A stretch of 64,000 bases of DNA, taken from contig JAPNXP010000007.1 in assembly GCA_028753945.1 (NCBI GenBank), forward strand, positions 558,001-622,000. Reading direction: 5' to 3'. The translations under genes and the position numbers were made by a program. Below are positions 44,234 to 58,506 of the stretch, piece after piece (position 1 is the first letter of the stretch; each line of letters starts with the position of its first letter). The DNA is from Hexactinellida sp. DTS-2022 (lineage: Eukaryota; Porifera; Hexactinellida). Below the pieces are notes generated by a model that was not told the DNA's origin, did no database searches, and saw only the letters and a program-made list of their open reading frames with translations.

Positions 44234-46226
44234 TGGATATGGAATTCAATTCTACAAATATATTGTTTTGGAAAGTGTGTACTTGTATTCTCTATTTTTG
44301 ACACTAACACCTTATGAATTAATGTATGCTAAATTTTAAAAGCATTAATTTTTTAATACTGCGTGGTACTACTTATATTTTGGCTATTCAACGTTAATTC
44401 ATTAAGTAACGTATAATGCCCGAAAATTAGAAGCCCCCCGACTTCCTATCACATGCATTTTGACCATTTATAAGTTATAACACAAAAAAGATGATCTGTC
44501 TCAAAATGGGCTACATTACCCTGATCAGTATCTTATATATTAATTCACAAATATTTTTTGTCTGTTTGTCCAGAAATTATTGAAGAACTAGTAAGAGCTT
44601 ACAAACTTGAAATTGTATGTAGAAAGAAGTTCTAAAATCAAAGAATTATATTTACATCTTCCCCCCAGAGGCGGCGCCAGGATTTTCAGGTAGGGGAGCT
44701 CTGGGGGGGCCAGGGGGGGGTTTCAGGGGGGTGCCACACGGTAGAACAATGTTATTCTAGGGGGGGCCAGCCTAAAAATAGGGGGGCATTGCACTGCCCC
44801 CCCCCCCCTGGCGTCGCTACTGCTTCCCCCCCAAAAGGTGTAAAACTTTTAACCAATTAAATTATAGAGTTTCCCTGTATGAACTAGGAGGTAGCAATCA
44901 ATTAATATAATAGAATGCTTATATATGAGCTATGTAGAGTTCAGCTTTTTACCCATACTAAACCCCCAGGCTTACTTTCTAAAGGTCAATTTCAAACCCT
45001 TGAAAAAACTGACCTTTCTCAGTGCCTGAATACACATACTAAAAATCTGAGCTCTATATAAATTATTTGATAGTAAATAAATAGATTATTGTGTCCATAT
45101 CAATTGTTAAGAGAGCAATAATTATACAACGCCCAACTGAGACTGTGATTTAATTGATCGAGAGTAAAATCATACATCCAATCAGTTATTGTGTTCCGTC
45201 TTACTAGCCACACATTTCTAACATTCCATGAGTAGACCATGGGTCGATGGTCACGGCTCTGTGGCCTCTGACCCATGACCCATAATATGGAATTTAGATG
45301 TTAAGTATACCAAAATTAATTGATTGACTAGCATCATACATATATTGCATATCGTATTGTATTACAGAATGTTTAGAACATGTTTCCCGACATGGGGTCT
45401 ATGGACCCAGGTTGGGAACCACTGAATTAACATAATTTATTATTTGTATCTCAATTTTAAATAAATCTTACATGAATTGGCTAAAAGGTCTTTGAATTAG
45501 GGATAGTATATTTATGTTTAAAACTATAATTTAAAATTGGGACAAAATTGTAATTGATATTCTAGATAGTGGAATAACATTCTATATTAATTGTGGCTAA
45601 TTAGTGGTGACGCTATAGACACAGTTATACTGTTAGACAATTGTTATTAATGAACTGGTTAACAACTCAGTTGTGCATGACGATAATAGAGTAAGATTGT
45701 TGGAAGCTAAAACGCTGAAGAATCAAATTTGTTCTAAAAGGATTTATTAGAAATTTAAACTTTCAACTAATGATTATCAGAGTTTGCTAGACAATGATTT
45801 CATTATTAATATTTGCGGATTTTCTCACATTATAGTATTGAATTACTCGCTATCAAATTATATAGTACCATGGGACTAGGAACAACATTTCGGATGATAG
45901 CTCACACATGATCACATTAACACTGCATATTGCAGTTGTTGCTTCTCACTCATTGCCTGCAAGCATCTGACCCTAGGACAGGAGTCTGTGGGACACACGG
46001 CCCTATGGGACTCTCTGATACCGCCACAGCGGGAAAGTGTACAAATGTAGATCATTAACCTTTCAATATGTGCTCGTAGCAACAGTTCCTTAATTCATAA
46101 TTATTATGCAGGCCCGTAGCAAGCCCATTATTATTGGTGCGCCATATTGACGTCAGGTTAATGACTATAATCATCCATGAGTATTTTGTCTTAAAACACT
46201 GTTTTACTCTCTATTTGAAGTTATTT

Positions 46227-46335
46227 AGCCAGCGATTCCCAACCTTTTTCAACCGTGGATCCCTATAGTCATTCTGTGGACCCCCTCCCATTGACCGTAA
46301 TACATCTTGTGGACCCCAGGTTGGGAACCACTGTA
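46227..46335. repeat. hAT-type MITE, longer allele in right arm
   Basis: Ends cagcgattcccaacctt and aggttgggaaccactg, with gaccccctcccattgacc inside. The same site in the left arm (11335-11404) lacks about 40 internal bases. Confidence 0.65.
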
Positions 46336-47231
46336 CTTAGTTATGCCGGATTGTACCATTTATGCGTACCTATGGTTGTGGGTTAATTAAATGTGGAGCC
46401 CGAATATTTCTGTGGCTATAAAGTATTGGTGCGGCTTATGCTGCTAATTCTTATATACTCGTCATTCTTAGAATGACATCTACAATATTTTATTTTATGT
46501 GGTTTGTGTGATAAAAATCAATTAAAATAGTCCTAGGTTGCTTTCACTGCTTACTCAGTTTGCAACAAATTATCCTAATTAAGCTCTACAGCTGTACGCT
46601 TATAACAAACAAACAATTAGTGTCTCACTACCAACATCACCCATGGCTTAGGAAACAGTCTGTTCCATACATACGTATAATATTCTATTTGTAATAAACA
46701 TATAGTAATATATTGAGTAACTTGTTGGTATAACTCACTTCAAAATCTGGCGTAAAGACTCCTTGAAATGATGATAACTCTCAGATTGATAAATAATAAT
46801 TTGTTAGATTCAGGTTTGTGAAATTATGCCTATAACCAAATCAATTCTATTTATATAAGATTGAGTCTACTTGATAGCCATATTATCCACAAAGTGTCCC
46901 TAAAGCAAATTCCTCCGTAACCCTAGTTACAATGAATAGATTTAGCTAACCTATAATTAATACAAATTATACAATGGAACAATGGACTTTGTTCAATAGA
47001 AATTAAGAATGAGCAATGAGTGAATAATTAACATCAAACAAACATTTCCGGAGAATCATTTATAAAATTTATATTTTTGCGTATTTTGCACATATATTGT
47101 TGGATTTACTTTGAAGATACGTATAAGCCTCAATAAAACTAGTCAATAAAATTATTAATATATCATCCAAATGCCTATTTTCCCTATCTCTGAATCTAAA
47201 GTTTATTCAGGATTTTCTTGGCTTGCACTAT

Positions 47232-47952
47232 ATTATGGTAAAATTTACTAACCCTAATGGTATAACTATAAGCCATAAAGCACTATCGGTATAATTCAAT
47301 GATGCGGCATTATTTGAAGGAGGAAAATTTGTACGGAACCCAAACAGGGGATAACTTATATAACTATCATAATTATTGAGGGATTTCTGGGCCAGAAAAT
47401 CTGGCAAATATGCGCGCTTTAATTAAAAATAGAGGAGCGCTTAATTATTAATAATACTCTGGTGACATGAAAGGGGAGAATTGTCTGCAGAGATTCTAAA
47501 GTGGCATATCTGAGTACAGCAATACTCATATAATCCTATATGTCACAACATCAAAATTTGGAATCTTCTCCTATACCGTAGCGTTTATTTGTGATTTATG
47601 CGTATTAGAATTGGATCAGACCAGGATTAGCAGCGTATTTATAAATCTCTGTATGATACACTGTTCAGCTATACAACTTAAAGGGTTTATCTAGATTTCT
47701 GGTCGGCACTTTTGTTGCCAGTCAGGCATCGGTTGAGGTGCAAAAGTGTTTGCTGTGTGATTCCATTTAGGTGCTGGGTTGGCACTTAATTTGGTGCAGG
47801 TCTCTGACAATATTTTTGGCCATAGAAATTCCTGGATAAATCCCTGTTTGGATACCGTACATATTTACCTCCTTCAAATGATGTCTCACCATTGGATTAT
47901 ACCCATTAAGTATTATGGCTGACACTAAGACCTTTAGGGTGCCATAAAAATT
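47232..47952. mobile_element. Foldback element with long inverted repeats
   Basis: About 110-bp imperfect inverted repeats (47232-47350 and 47845-47952) include tttgaaggaggaaaatttgt against tacatatttacctccttcaa, and acccaaacagggg against atccctgtttgg. The 490-bp interior has a fragment of the ggagcgc-type repeat (near 47560-47640) and no reading frame. It lies in the spacer between the right arm and UBE3A. Confidence 0.6.
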
Positions 47953-48324
47953 TAACTTCTATAAAAAAGTGCCGGCCAAGAAAATCCTAGATAAACCCCT
48001 GCACAAATACACCTAACTTACCCAGTGACTTGTTTGTTGTTTATACGTGATTGTTACAATGTTTGTGTTTATATTTATTCTTGTGTTATTTCAATGATAC
48101 AACAAATGTATATGATAAATAATAAAATTATTCCTTTGAAAGTTTTCATAGGGTCTTCCTTGTTTAGATGAATTTTATAATTCCTTTGTCTCAATTGAGT
48201 TACTAATACGTGTAGTACCAATCTATACAATGTTATTATTGTCAAGGTGACTCTTACAAAACTATCACAAAGAAACTCCAAATATAAAAGAGAATCCTCG
48301 ATCATTTCCCAAATTTGTATTACT

Positions 48325-48468
48325 TTTAAATATCGGCCAACACCTTTTCTAGTATAAATACTAATTTTCAGGTACTGACAAGGGTATTTTTTGACATAAA
48401 AAATACACCTTTGCGAAGCCGAGTTTTTATATTATATTGGAATGGTGTTGGCGATATATAAGTAAGCC
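48325..48468. repeat. MITE, family F
   Basis: Inverted ends aaatatcggccaacacctttt and aatggtgttggcgatatata. It lies 120 bp upstream of the UBE3A start codon. Confidence 0.65.
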
Positions 48469-48587
48469 CTTTAGTTAATTAAAGGGATAATTATATTATG
48501 AACAGGTAAATTTTAATTATTTAAATCCCTTGCTTGCTATAAGGAACTTTATATATTTGTTATAGAATTTATTGATTAGTTATAATA

Positions 48588-51500
48588 ATGGAGACAGTAC
48601 AGGTAAACTCTAATCCTGGAAATGACAAATTTGGAAGCGATGAGACCAAAAGGTAACTAACTATAAAATTCCTATGTACAGAATACTCTGATAAGTTCCT
48701 ATTTATAATTCAGATTTCAATATATTTGTACTCCCGTTAGCCATTTCGTTTACTTGTTATAAGCGGATAAATATATTACTTTATCCGTCTGGGAATATAT
48801 ATACGTACCTTCGTTATAAGCGGTATTTCGTTATATCCAACTATAGTAGGAACTCGTTAGTACGAACACCAGGGGACCGTCAAAATACGTTCACATCCGG
48901 AATTCCTATTAATCGGTGTCATTTGTATTGAAAATGCATTGTAGGGGACTGAAATAGTGTTCGTATTAACCGGAAATTTGTATAAATTAACCGTGTTCCT
49001 ACTAACGAGGTTCTAGTGTAAGTTATAGCGGGAGTTTACTTTGGCCTTTGTTTGTTACTTTTGTAGGTCCCAAATTCCGTTCATTTAGTGAATTATTCGT
49101 GGAATCTTATACGGTGGATGCCGGTTATAAGCACATCGTCGGGAACTGCACTTTAAGTGCTTATAACCGACATAAATTATATAGGGTATATGGCAACCGT
49201 TTTCCAACATAATGTTTTTATACGGTTAATTTGTATAACATGTGTGTCTCTATTCTATAGAAGAGCCGCTGCCAGAATAAAGCGCTACTTCGTCATGCTA
49301 ACGGAGGGGTGTGGAGACCCGATTTGTACAAACTCCCAAAACTGTTCCACTGCCTCTCCAGACATTAAGCTCTCACCAAATGACGCCGCTATAAAGGCTA
49401 TAACTCTACTCAAGTCCAAGGCTCCTGTTTGTCAGAAGTATAAGGGAGTAGGGAATAGGAAGGCGAGAGCTAATCACACCAGGTAAACGTAGGGTGTAAT
49501 CAGTTGTAGGCTATGGAAATCTTATTTGGCTAATTCTTTGAATTATATAATGGTTGATAAACTCATATCGTTACTTTATTTTCAATCAATGAATTAGTCG
49601 ACTTAGATGAAAATTGGATCAGACCAGGATTAGGAGCGTATTTACAAATGGCTGTATAATACACTGGAAACATCATACTTACTAGTTACCAACCTCTGAA
49701 ACAATTTATTTGCTAAATTTGTTATATTGTTGCTAAAATCCATGATTCCCTTTGATTTTTAGGATTTTTCGTTGATTTTATATATTTTTAATTTGTAAAT
49801 AATACCTGAAAATCGATTTACTATAGTTTCTATTCATACGAATTATTTTCGCTATTTGTCTCTCAGTCCATATATGCATATTTATTAAAAACTCTATTCC
49901 AAGATCGAGCCACTGGATTTACCCTTGATTACAAGTCAAATCCCTAGATATTCTAGAATGATCTATTATAGTTTTGTGTTTATTTAGAATACAAGAGACT
50001 CCAATGGAGGTGTCAGCTGCCACTCTCCCAACCAACTCAACTGCAAATCAGAGTTTTAATGTGAGTCTCCAGAAAATATGATTTTTGAGGATTTAACTAG
50101 AATATTGTCAGGTTCTTTTATTATGAACATTCAAGGGACCAATAATTGTGTTCATAATAGAGAGACTTCATAATAAGCGAACTCAACTTAATACTTTTCC
50201 TATGCTGAATTTATTTTAACTGAAATGGATTGAAATGACCCTTTTCAAAGAGTAAAAATCATTGATTTTTAATTTTAATTATTATACAGTAGAACCTCGT
50301 TAGTGCGGAAAACTGCTTTCACCTGATCCGGAATTCGTATTAACCAATATCATTTGTATTGAAAAGCCTTTGAAGGGACTGAAATAGTGTTTGTATTAAG
50401 CAAAATTTGGTATAGTAGAACCTCGTTAGTACGAACACGGTTAATACGAATTCCTGATAAGGCGAACAAATTTTGACTGTTCCTACTAACGAGGTTCTAC
50501 TGTATTTAAATAATCATGTTTTGTTCCATCACTGTTTATTCGGTTTATAAGTCTTGTCACAAATCCTGTTTGTATAGACCAGGAATGGTAAAATAGAGCC
50601 ACTGGTTAATAGATTTCTCCGCTTAATGGGCTCAAAATTTCACAGGATTTATAGGACGGAATTACATTTGACTCAAAATATTTTCGGTTAATAGATTTCT
50701 CCGCTTAATCGGGTCAAAGTAACCTTGTCCCAAGGTGACTCTATTAAGCGGAGTCGACTGTAGTTGATTTGGACAAGTAAATAAGTGGACAGTTAGAGAG
50801 AACATAATATATTATACAGTATAATCCGTGGTCCAGACAGGGGCTGATTCAGGCCCCAGAGCTCGGAACAGATGGGAGGTTGCAGACAGAGATGAGTCAG
50901 AAGGAGACAGTTATTACATTCCTCTCAGCAGTGAAGCGGATTATGAGTTCTTTGATGAGTCCATTCAGTCAGAGGATCAGATAGATTATATTTCTTCTAC
51001 AGGCAAGCTTTATGTTCCCTACCAATTTAGGTGTATTGATTCCCTGTAATTTATTGGTGATATTAATATATAATAATAATTTACTTATCCACCGACCATC
51101 GGTGTTTGTATTAAAAAATCTCGCTACTTTCTACCGATTGTTTTTTTATGTTTATAAAAAAAACACCATCGGTTATTTGCTAATAACTTATGACTTATAA
51201 CAGATCTGTTTATCTAGGTCCGTTGGCTGACAACATATCTGACTCAGACAGAGACGGTGACGCCTCTAATCACAGCTTAACCGCACTAACAGGAGCCAAC
51301 ACAGATACAGTAGAACTCGGTTAGTTAATTAGTACTAGCTTAGTACGTACTAACTTATATAAGCAAAGTTTGTCAGTCTACTCTACTCTATATGTATCTC
51401 TTTATAATGTCAACTCGGATAATACGTACTTATTTCTCTCCAGGGGGTACTTACTATCCGAGTTCTACTTTACTAACCTAATACTTGTGGTAGGATTCTA

Positions 51501-54500
51501 ATGATATTGTGATCACAGAATGAGTATAGTTGTTAGTGCCTTTGAACTTTAAGTAACTTTTCATATATTTTTTACAAAATGCCAAAAAACGTGATGTAGA
51601 ATTGCCATATACCCCTATACAATTTATGCCGATTATAAGAACATTATATGCAGTTCCCGACGATGTTCTTATAACCGGCATCCACTGTACTTTAGTATTA
51701 TACCACTATACAATAGTATACACGTTCAACCAGTGTATTATTATACAGCCATTTGTAAATACGCTCCTAATTCTGGTCTAATGCTATTTTAATACGTTTA
51801 AATCACAAATGAATGTTACGGTATAGGAGAGGATTCCAATTTTTCGCGCTCCTAAATTCAAATTTTCCAAAAATTATGCTCCAAAAGGAGCGTCTCCCGC
51901 TCTTGGATATTTCCTTGTATACAACAGTACTACTATACTATAATACAATACCACTATATACTACTATACTATACTATACTATAGTACTATACACTATATA
52001 CTGTAGGGATAACAAACTCCGCACTTCGAGACATAGTGACAGGTCTCAGGGCTCAGTACAGAAACAAGAGACAAGCGAGGAAAGGGAAAGAGAGAGAATA
52101 CAAACTGTTGACTCTAGGTACAGTGTGTACTGTGTAACCTCGTTAGTACGGACACCAGGGGACCGTTATATGTGTACTCCTTAAGTCCTTATCCGGAATT
52201 CGTATTAACCGGTATATTTGTATTGAAAAGGCTTTGAAGGGGACTGAAATAGTGTTCTTAATAACCGGAAATTCGTAATAACTGTGTTCGTACTAATGAG
52301 GTTCTACTATTCGCCTAATAGCAAGTCAGATTTATACTTCCTTTTAGAGGTCACAAATTCACAATCAACTTATTTCTTAAATTCAGTGTTAAAATCTAAT
52401 TTGCTATCAGTGCAATTGTTACACTAATACTTTTAGAAAGTGAACACTTTGGGACCAGCCAAATTATACACTTTTGAGTGGTGTTCACTTTTCATGAATG
52501 AGGAAAATTTGGGACCGAGAAAAAGTGTTCATATTTTGGAGTTGTTCATTTCTTAAAGGTGTTAACCTTTTGAGGTTTTACTGTATTAAGTTACGCTCTA
52601 CTCCGTTAGTATTAACAAATTTTGTTCGAAATTTGTTCAATTTTTCTCTCAATACTAATATTAATATATGAGCTTCCTTATATGTAGACGGTCTATAAAA
52701 GCCCATACAAACTAAGCTAAAAATTTGTAGACCAAAAGCCCCTGCCGTCTATGGGTAATAATATTTTATATGTAAGAAAACCTGGTCTAGAAATAGACGG
52801 TCTACATATAAGTTATTATTTAATATAATTCCTATTCCACAGACCAGATTGCAGAGTTACCTTATTTGGACGAAGAAATGTTAAAAACCATTTTATCTAC
52901 CAATTCTGAATCTGAACACAAACATAAAGAGTTAATCGCTGTTCTTACAAACATATTCTCTAGTCCTTATTCCCTGTCTAAAAGTTTTCTTAAGAAGTTG
53001 TGTACAAACACTATGGATACTACAGTTCCTATAGAGAGTAATAATGCAACTGATAATATTAGTGCTAATGTTAAGCAAAGGTTAACCTCGGATATTGGAG
53101 TGGATATTGAGTCTGTTAACAGAGTAAGTATAACTTTATAAGTATACTTATTAGTAATACAGTCGACTCCGCTAATAGAGCCACCTCGGGACCAGGTTGC
53201 TTTGACCCGATTAAGCGGAGAAATCGATTGATCGGTGGCTCTATTAAGCGGAGTTGACTGTATTAATAATTTTTTATGATTCCTTATTATTGTTATTATT
53301 GTTGTTGTTTACAGTCATTCGCGCTTTTGAGTTCCCTTGAAGATGACACGATTGAGAAGTGTCTTTCTAACTCAATTCACAAAATGAGTAAGGATTTGTA
53401 CAGAATTAACAGAGAACTAGCAAGGAACAGTAGAAACTCAATGTCGCCACCTTTCCATCTTCTCAATGTATACGCTATTATATTGCAATCCCCGTTCCTT
53501 GATACTCCAAGGTTTATACACCATGGCTTTCCTTATTTCTGCCAAGCTGTAGCTAGCTTAGGGGCTAGGGACCAAGAGGATTTGGTAGTTTGGTTCTCAA
53601 AATATTCTAAAGAGAATCTACTCAGAATCGTACAGACTTATCAACAGGTTTGTAGCTTTTTACTGTGCACCGATAATATTTTGTTGACACAAATTGAACA
53701 ATAAAAATCCAAAATTGCAGCCTGTGCCGACGCATTTCCCTTTGGAGGCACTACATTTTGTTGTTGGGTAACTTGTAGTGCCTCCAAAGGGAAATAATTT
53801 CGGCACAGGCTGCAATTTTGTTTTTTTATCGCCATGTCATGAACGCCTCATGGTGTTTAGACCCATTTATCAAGTTGTTACGGGACAAAGGAACGATTGA
53901 TGAATTGGAAGTTTATTTATTCCTTAAACCATCTTGAGTTTAATGCCATTCATTCATTATTTCTTGATAATATATTAAACTCTTCCTTCTGCCTACATTT
54001 ATTTTGATGAGTCTTAAATTATTCAAAAAAAGTGTTTTTTTACACTACCATTGACTCTTAGTGAAGACGAACGCTCATTTACAAAATTGACACTCATCAA
54101 AAGTCATAGCCTAAACGCACATGCCAACACGTTGTCTTTCAAGATTTCTTGTTTAAAATCGCACAAAAAACTTATGTAATATTTAATAAACAAAATACAA
54201 CTTCTGTTTTACATTAATTTTCTGTACTTGGTTATGAATTTTATGATTACTATACCACTTCATAAATAGGGGGCCCATTTAATCCGGCCCTGTCTATGGC
54301 ATTCACATCTCACTTTTAAATATTTTCAGTTTTTTAGATACAACATATAGCATTTGGTATCTGTTATATACTCTTATTAACATTACTTCTTAGCTTATAA
54401 CGTATCGTATAATCGAATCAGAGACGGATGAATTATTCGAAGTACAAAGTGATGACGTAATTCCTGTGGCAGTTAAATCTCTGAGAATATTCTATCTCGC

Positions 54501-57500
54501 TAGTCTATTATCCTCTAAAAACCATGGATTCGTTAGACCCTACAATAAATCCACTGTACCTATTGATGACAAGTTCCTTCTAAGCTCAAGATTTGGTGAC
54601 CCAGTTATTATTAAGTTTGGTATTTATCCGAACGCTATTACAAAACCGCTTATTGGTGAGTTTTTATAACAATTTGATGCAATTTCACAGTTACAAATTA
54701 CAGTCGACTCCGCTTAATAGAGTCACCTCGGGACCAGGTTACTTTAACCCGATTAAGCGGAGTAATCTATTAACCAGTGGCTCTATTAAGCGGAGTCGAC
54801 TGTATGTTTCATTGTTTTTAATGGGTGAACATACAATTACAATAACTGCATTAATTTATAATACAGTAGAACCTCGTGAGTACGAACACGGTTAACACGA
54901 AAATTCTGATTAATACGAACACAATTTCAGTCCCCTTCAAAGCCTTTCAATACAAATGATATTGGTTAATACGAATTCCGGATAAGGCGAACAATTTTGA
55001 CGGTCCCTTAGTGTTCATACTAGCGAGCTTCTATTCTCTCTACTATAATTCAAAATATATTTTTCTGTTTTACCATAGATATAAATATTATATCCGTTGT
55101 TAGTTTTCATAGTTATTTGGGTAAAATCGCTTGTTATAAGTTATAACAATCTTGATTTTAGAAAATCATTTTTATAATAAATATCAGTCTATTATTATTG
55201 TTTGTTTATATTTAGCTTTTGAGGATTTCTATAACGAATCTCTCAACAATATTATTGAAGTACAAGTTGATATTGAGAACGCACTTTCGAGTACAAAAAT
55301 GTTTTCTTTCTTAAAATACAGTTTTGTACTCAATGCTGCTACGAAAGTACTTAAGTTATTTTACGAAAGCAAAATTCAAATGATTGAGGAGAGAAGAAGA
55401 ACTGTTCTTAATTTAATTATTTCCGGAGGGGGCAGTGATGACCATCCTTTTCTTAATCTCCAAGTTAATAGAAATACTCTATTATTGGACGCACTTGGGA
55501 ATGTGAGTTTAATACATTCAGTGTATTATACAGCCATTGTAAATACGCTCCTAATTCTGGTCTGATGCTATTTTAATACGTTTAAATCGAAAATTAATGT
55601 TGCGGTATAGGAGAGGATTCCAAATTTTCGCGCTCCTAAATTCAAATATTCCAAAAATCATACTCCAAAAGGAGCGTCTCGCGCTACAATATTATTCATT
55701 TCAGGATTTCGCAACGTTATTTCTATTATTTTCCCTAAACGTGTAAGAAGTTCTAATTCTGTTTTATTTTCAATTGATTTATTTGAACTATAGGATTTTC
55801 TTACTTTATTTCCATGCAAAGAATTAGTTAGAAAAAACCTGTTTCGACTGTATGATATCTATATTTACATTTTTTGTTGTTTGTGTTTACAGATCGAGGC
55901 TGTGGCTGATGTCCGTCCGGATATGTTCAAGAAACAGCTGAGAATAAAGTTTGAGGGAGAAGAGGGTCTCGATGAGGGAGGTCCACAGAAAGAATTTTTT
56001 CAACTTTTAATAGAGCAACTTTTTAACCCAGATTTTGGTAAATATTACATACTTTTCAATCATTCAGGACTTTCATATACAATCTAGGGATTTTATAGTT
56101 CTAAAAACTACTGAAAAATACTGTTTAAGTCTTAGATTATACAGAAATTATAAATAAATAAAATTGTTAAATTGATGCAAATCCAGATTTACCAATAATT
56201 TTCAGGAAATTTTTGTAGGGAATCTAGGGATTTGTAAATATGGTATTATTACATAACAATTTCCTCACATATCACTTCCAATTTATTTGTTATATTCTTC
56301 TAGGAATGTTTTATATATTAGACAATGGCACTGACTATTGGTTCAACATGTTCTCAATTGAGAATGAAGCTAATTTCCGTTTAATCGGGATTCTACTTGG
56401 TCTAGCAATCTACAACTCTATTATTCTTGATGTGCACTTCCCAATTACTGTTTATAGAAAACTTCTTAATTGCATTCCCACTGTCGATGATCTAGAGGCT
56501 TCGCATCCTGTTAGTTTTGATTAATTATAATGCAAATAAACAACAAATTAAGATACGTTATAATTGGAATTACTTAACTATCCCGGCCAACCATTTTTTC
56601 AGATATTTGAAAGATTGTTATTTTAGTGAAAATTCAGATTTGAGGCCGTTCAAACGTGGGGTAACCAATGTGTGACAGATCATCCGGCATCCTTTGTTTA
56701 AAATGGTTAAAAAAGTGTCTAATTTTCGAAAATTTTGCATTACGTAATTTCATTTTATTTTGAAAGGTGTTAACCGATATATAAGTAAGCTCTTAAAACC
56801 CTAAAACACACTTGGGGGGGGCCCAGGGATTGGAAATTTTTGATTTATTTGATTTTTCTGGAAATTTAATTCAATGATTTGAATGAACATAACTCAAATT
56901 GTATAATCGCTATTCAATTGCGAATTGTTCAATGAATTTACTTTGTAATATTACATCTAAATATCTACGAATCTACGATTGAAATAGATTTCTCCCTTTT
57001 CAAATAGTAAAAATCAACATTAAATCAATTGATTTTGATTTTGATTTTATTTAAAAAATCATTGTTTTTCCATTTCAGCTTGGGGCAAAAGGTATAAATA
57101 TAAAAATCCCATTTTCACGTTGATTTATACATATATTTGTTGTGTAGCATATGGCTCGAAGTTTCGCAGATATTATGAGCTACGAAGGCGATGACTTTGA
57201 AGGGACTTACATGCTAACTTATAATATTAGTTTTGAAGCTCCTTTCGGAGAAATACAATATTATAATCTCAAAGATGACGGAGATAATATTCCTGTTACA
57301 AAAGAGAATAGAAAAGTTTGTTTTGTTTACTAAAATTCGATTGTTTGTATTATAATATATTTCTTCTTGTTTAGGAATATATTGATTTGTATTCAGATTG
57401 GTTGCTAAACACTTCTATAGAAAACCAGGTTAATACAATGTAATACTAATATGGTTGTTAATTAAATTGTATATTGAGTATTGTTGTTGTTTATGTTAGT

Positions 57501-58379
57501 TTGACGATTTCAAAAAAGGATTCGATTTAGTAATGAAATCAAACTACCTAGACGATATGTTTATAGCAGAGGAGGTTGAACTGTTGGTGTGTGGAAGTCA
57601 GGTAGGATTATATGCAATGTAAATACAGCTTATATATAATAGACAATTTCATGGACTCGTAAGGTATTTTTTCAACATCAAAATTCACCTTTTTCGAAGC
57701 CGGGTTTTTCATATATGTAGTATACAGTAGACTCCGCTTAATAGAGCCACCGTTAATAGATTTCTCCGCTTAATCGTGTCAAAATTTCATAGGATTTATA
57801 GGACGAATTTACATTTTGGCTTGAAATATTTTCGGTTAATTGATTTCTCCGCTTAATTGAGTCAAAGTAACCTGGTCCCAAGGTGACTCCATTAAGCGGA
57901 GTCGACTGTAAAAAGAGCTTATATACAGTAGACTCGGTTTAATGTACCCCCTCGGGAATCTAAAATAAGTACGTATTATCCGCTGTACGTACTAACCTAG
58001 TTTACTCCATATATAAATACATATTGTTGCATATACTTTGTTGCTAAAAAATTTGTACGTACTAACCCAGGACGTTTTAACTGAGTTCTACTGTAGTATA
58101 TATTGGCCAATACCTTTTCTATTAAAAAACGAGCTTCGAAAAGGTGAATTTTGATGTTAAAAACTGACCTGCCAGTCTCTGAAATTCCATTAGAAAAGGT
58201 GTTTGCTGATATTCTAAGTAATTCAATAAAAAAAATATTGGAATTTGATGTTTAGTAAGTCGCATTTTGGACACAAATTTACAATCTTATAGGATTTTGA
58301 TTTCAAAGAACTTGAAAAGACTACTTCTTATGACGGCTTTACTCCTTCTCACAAACTAATGATGTAATTATTTATTTAC

Positions 58380-58414
<35 letters not shown>

Positions 58415-58415
58415 G

Positions 58416-58457
<42 letters not shown>

Positions 58458-58470
58458 GTATGGTTAATTA

Positions 58471-58506
<36 letters not shown>

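Larger units (their letters stand above)
39360..47010 (-). repeat. Right arm of large inverted duplication
   Basis: Reverse complement of about 10665-19000. It carries NLR copy 3 and, beyond it, the same order of MITEs (R near 43122, Helitron-like near 43720-43820, E near 44076, the GC-rich element near 44668, the hAT-type element near 46227). It lacks the 650-bp hAT insertion of the left arm (empty site near 45929). The inner edge fades near 39360, within the NLR 3' flank. Confidence 0.85.

Noticed and set aside
57078-57090. Possible 13-bp microexon (cttggggcaaaag) in UBE3A
   Set aside because: Including it breaks the frame; direct joining of 56509 to 57148 gives [16 protein letters not shown], which aligns without gaps to the family.
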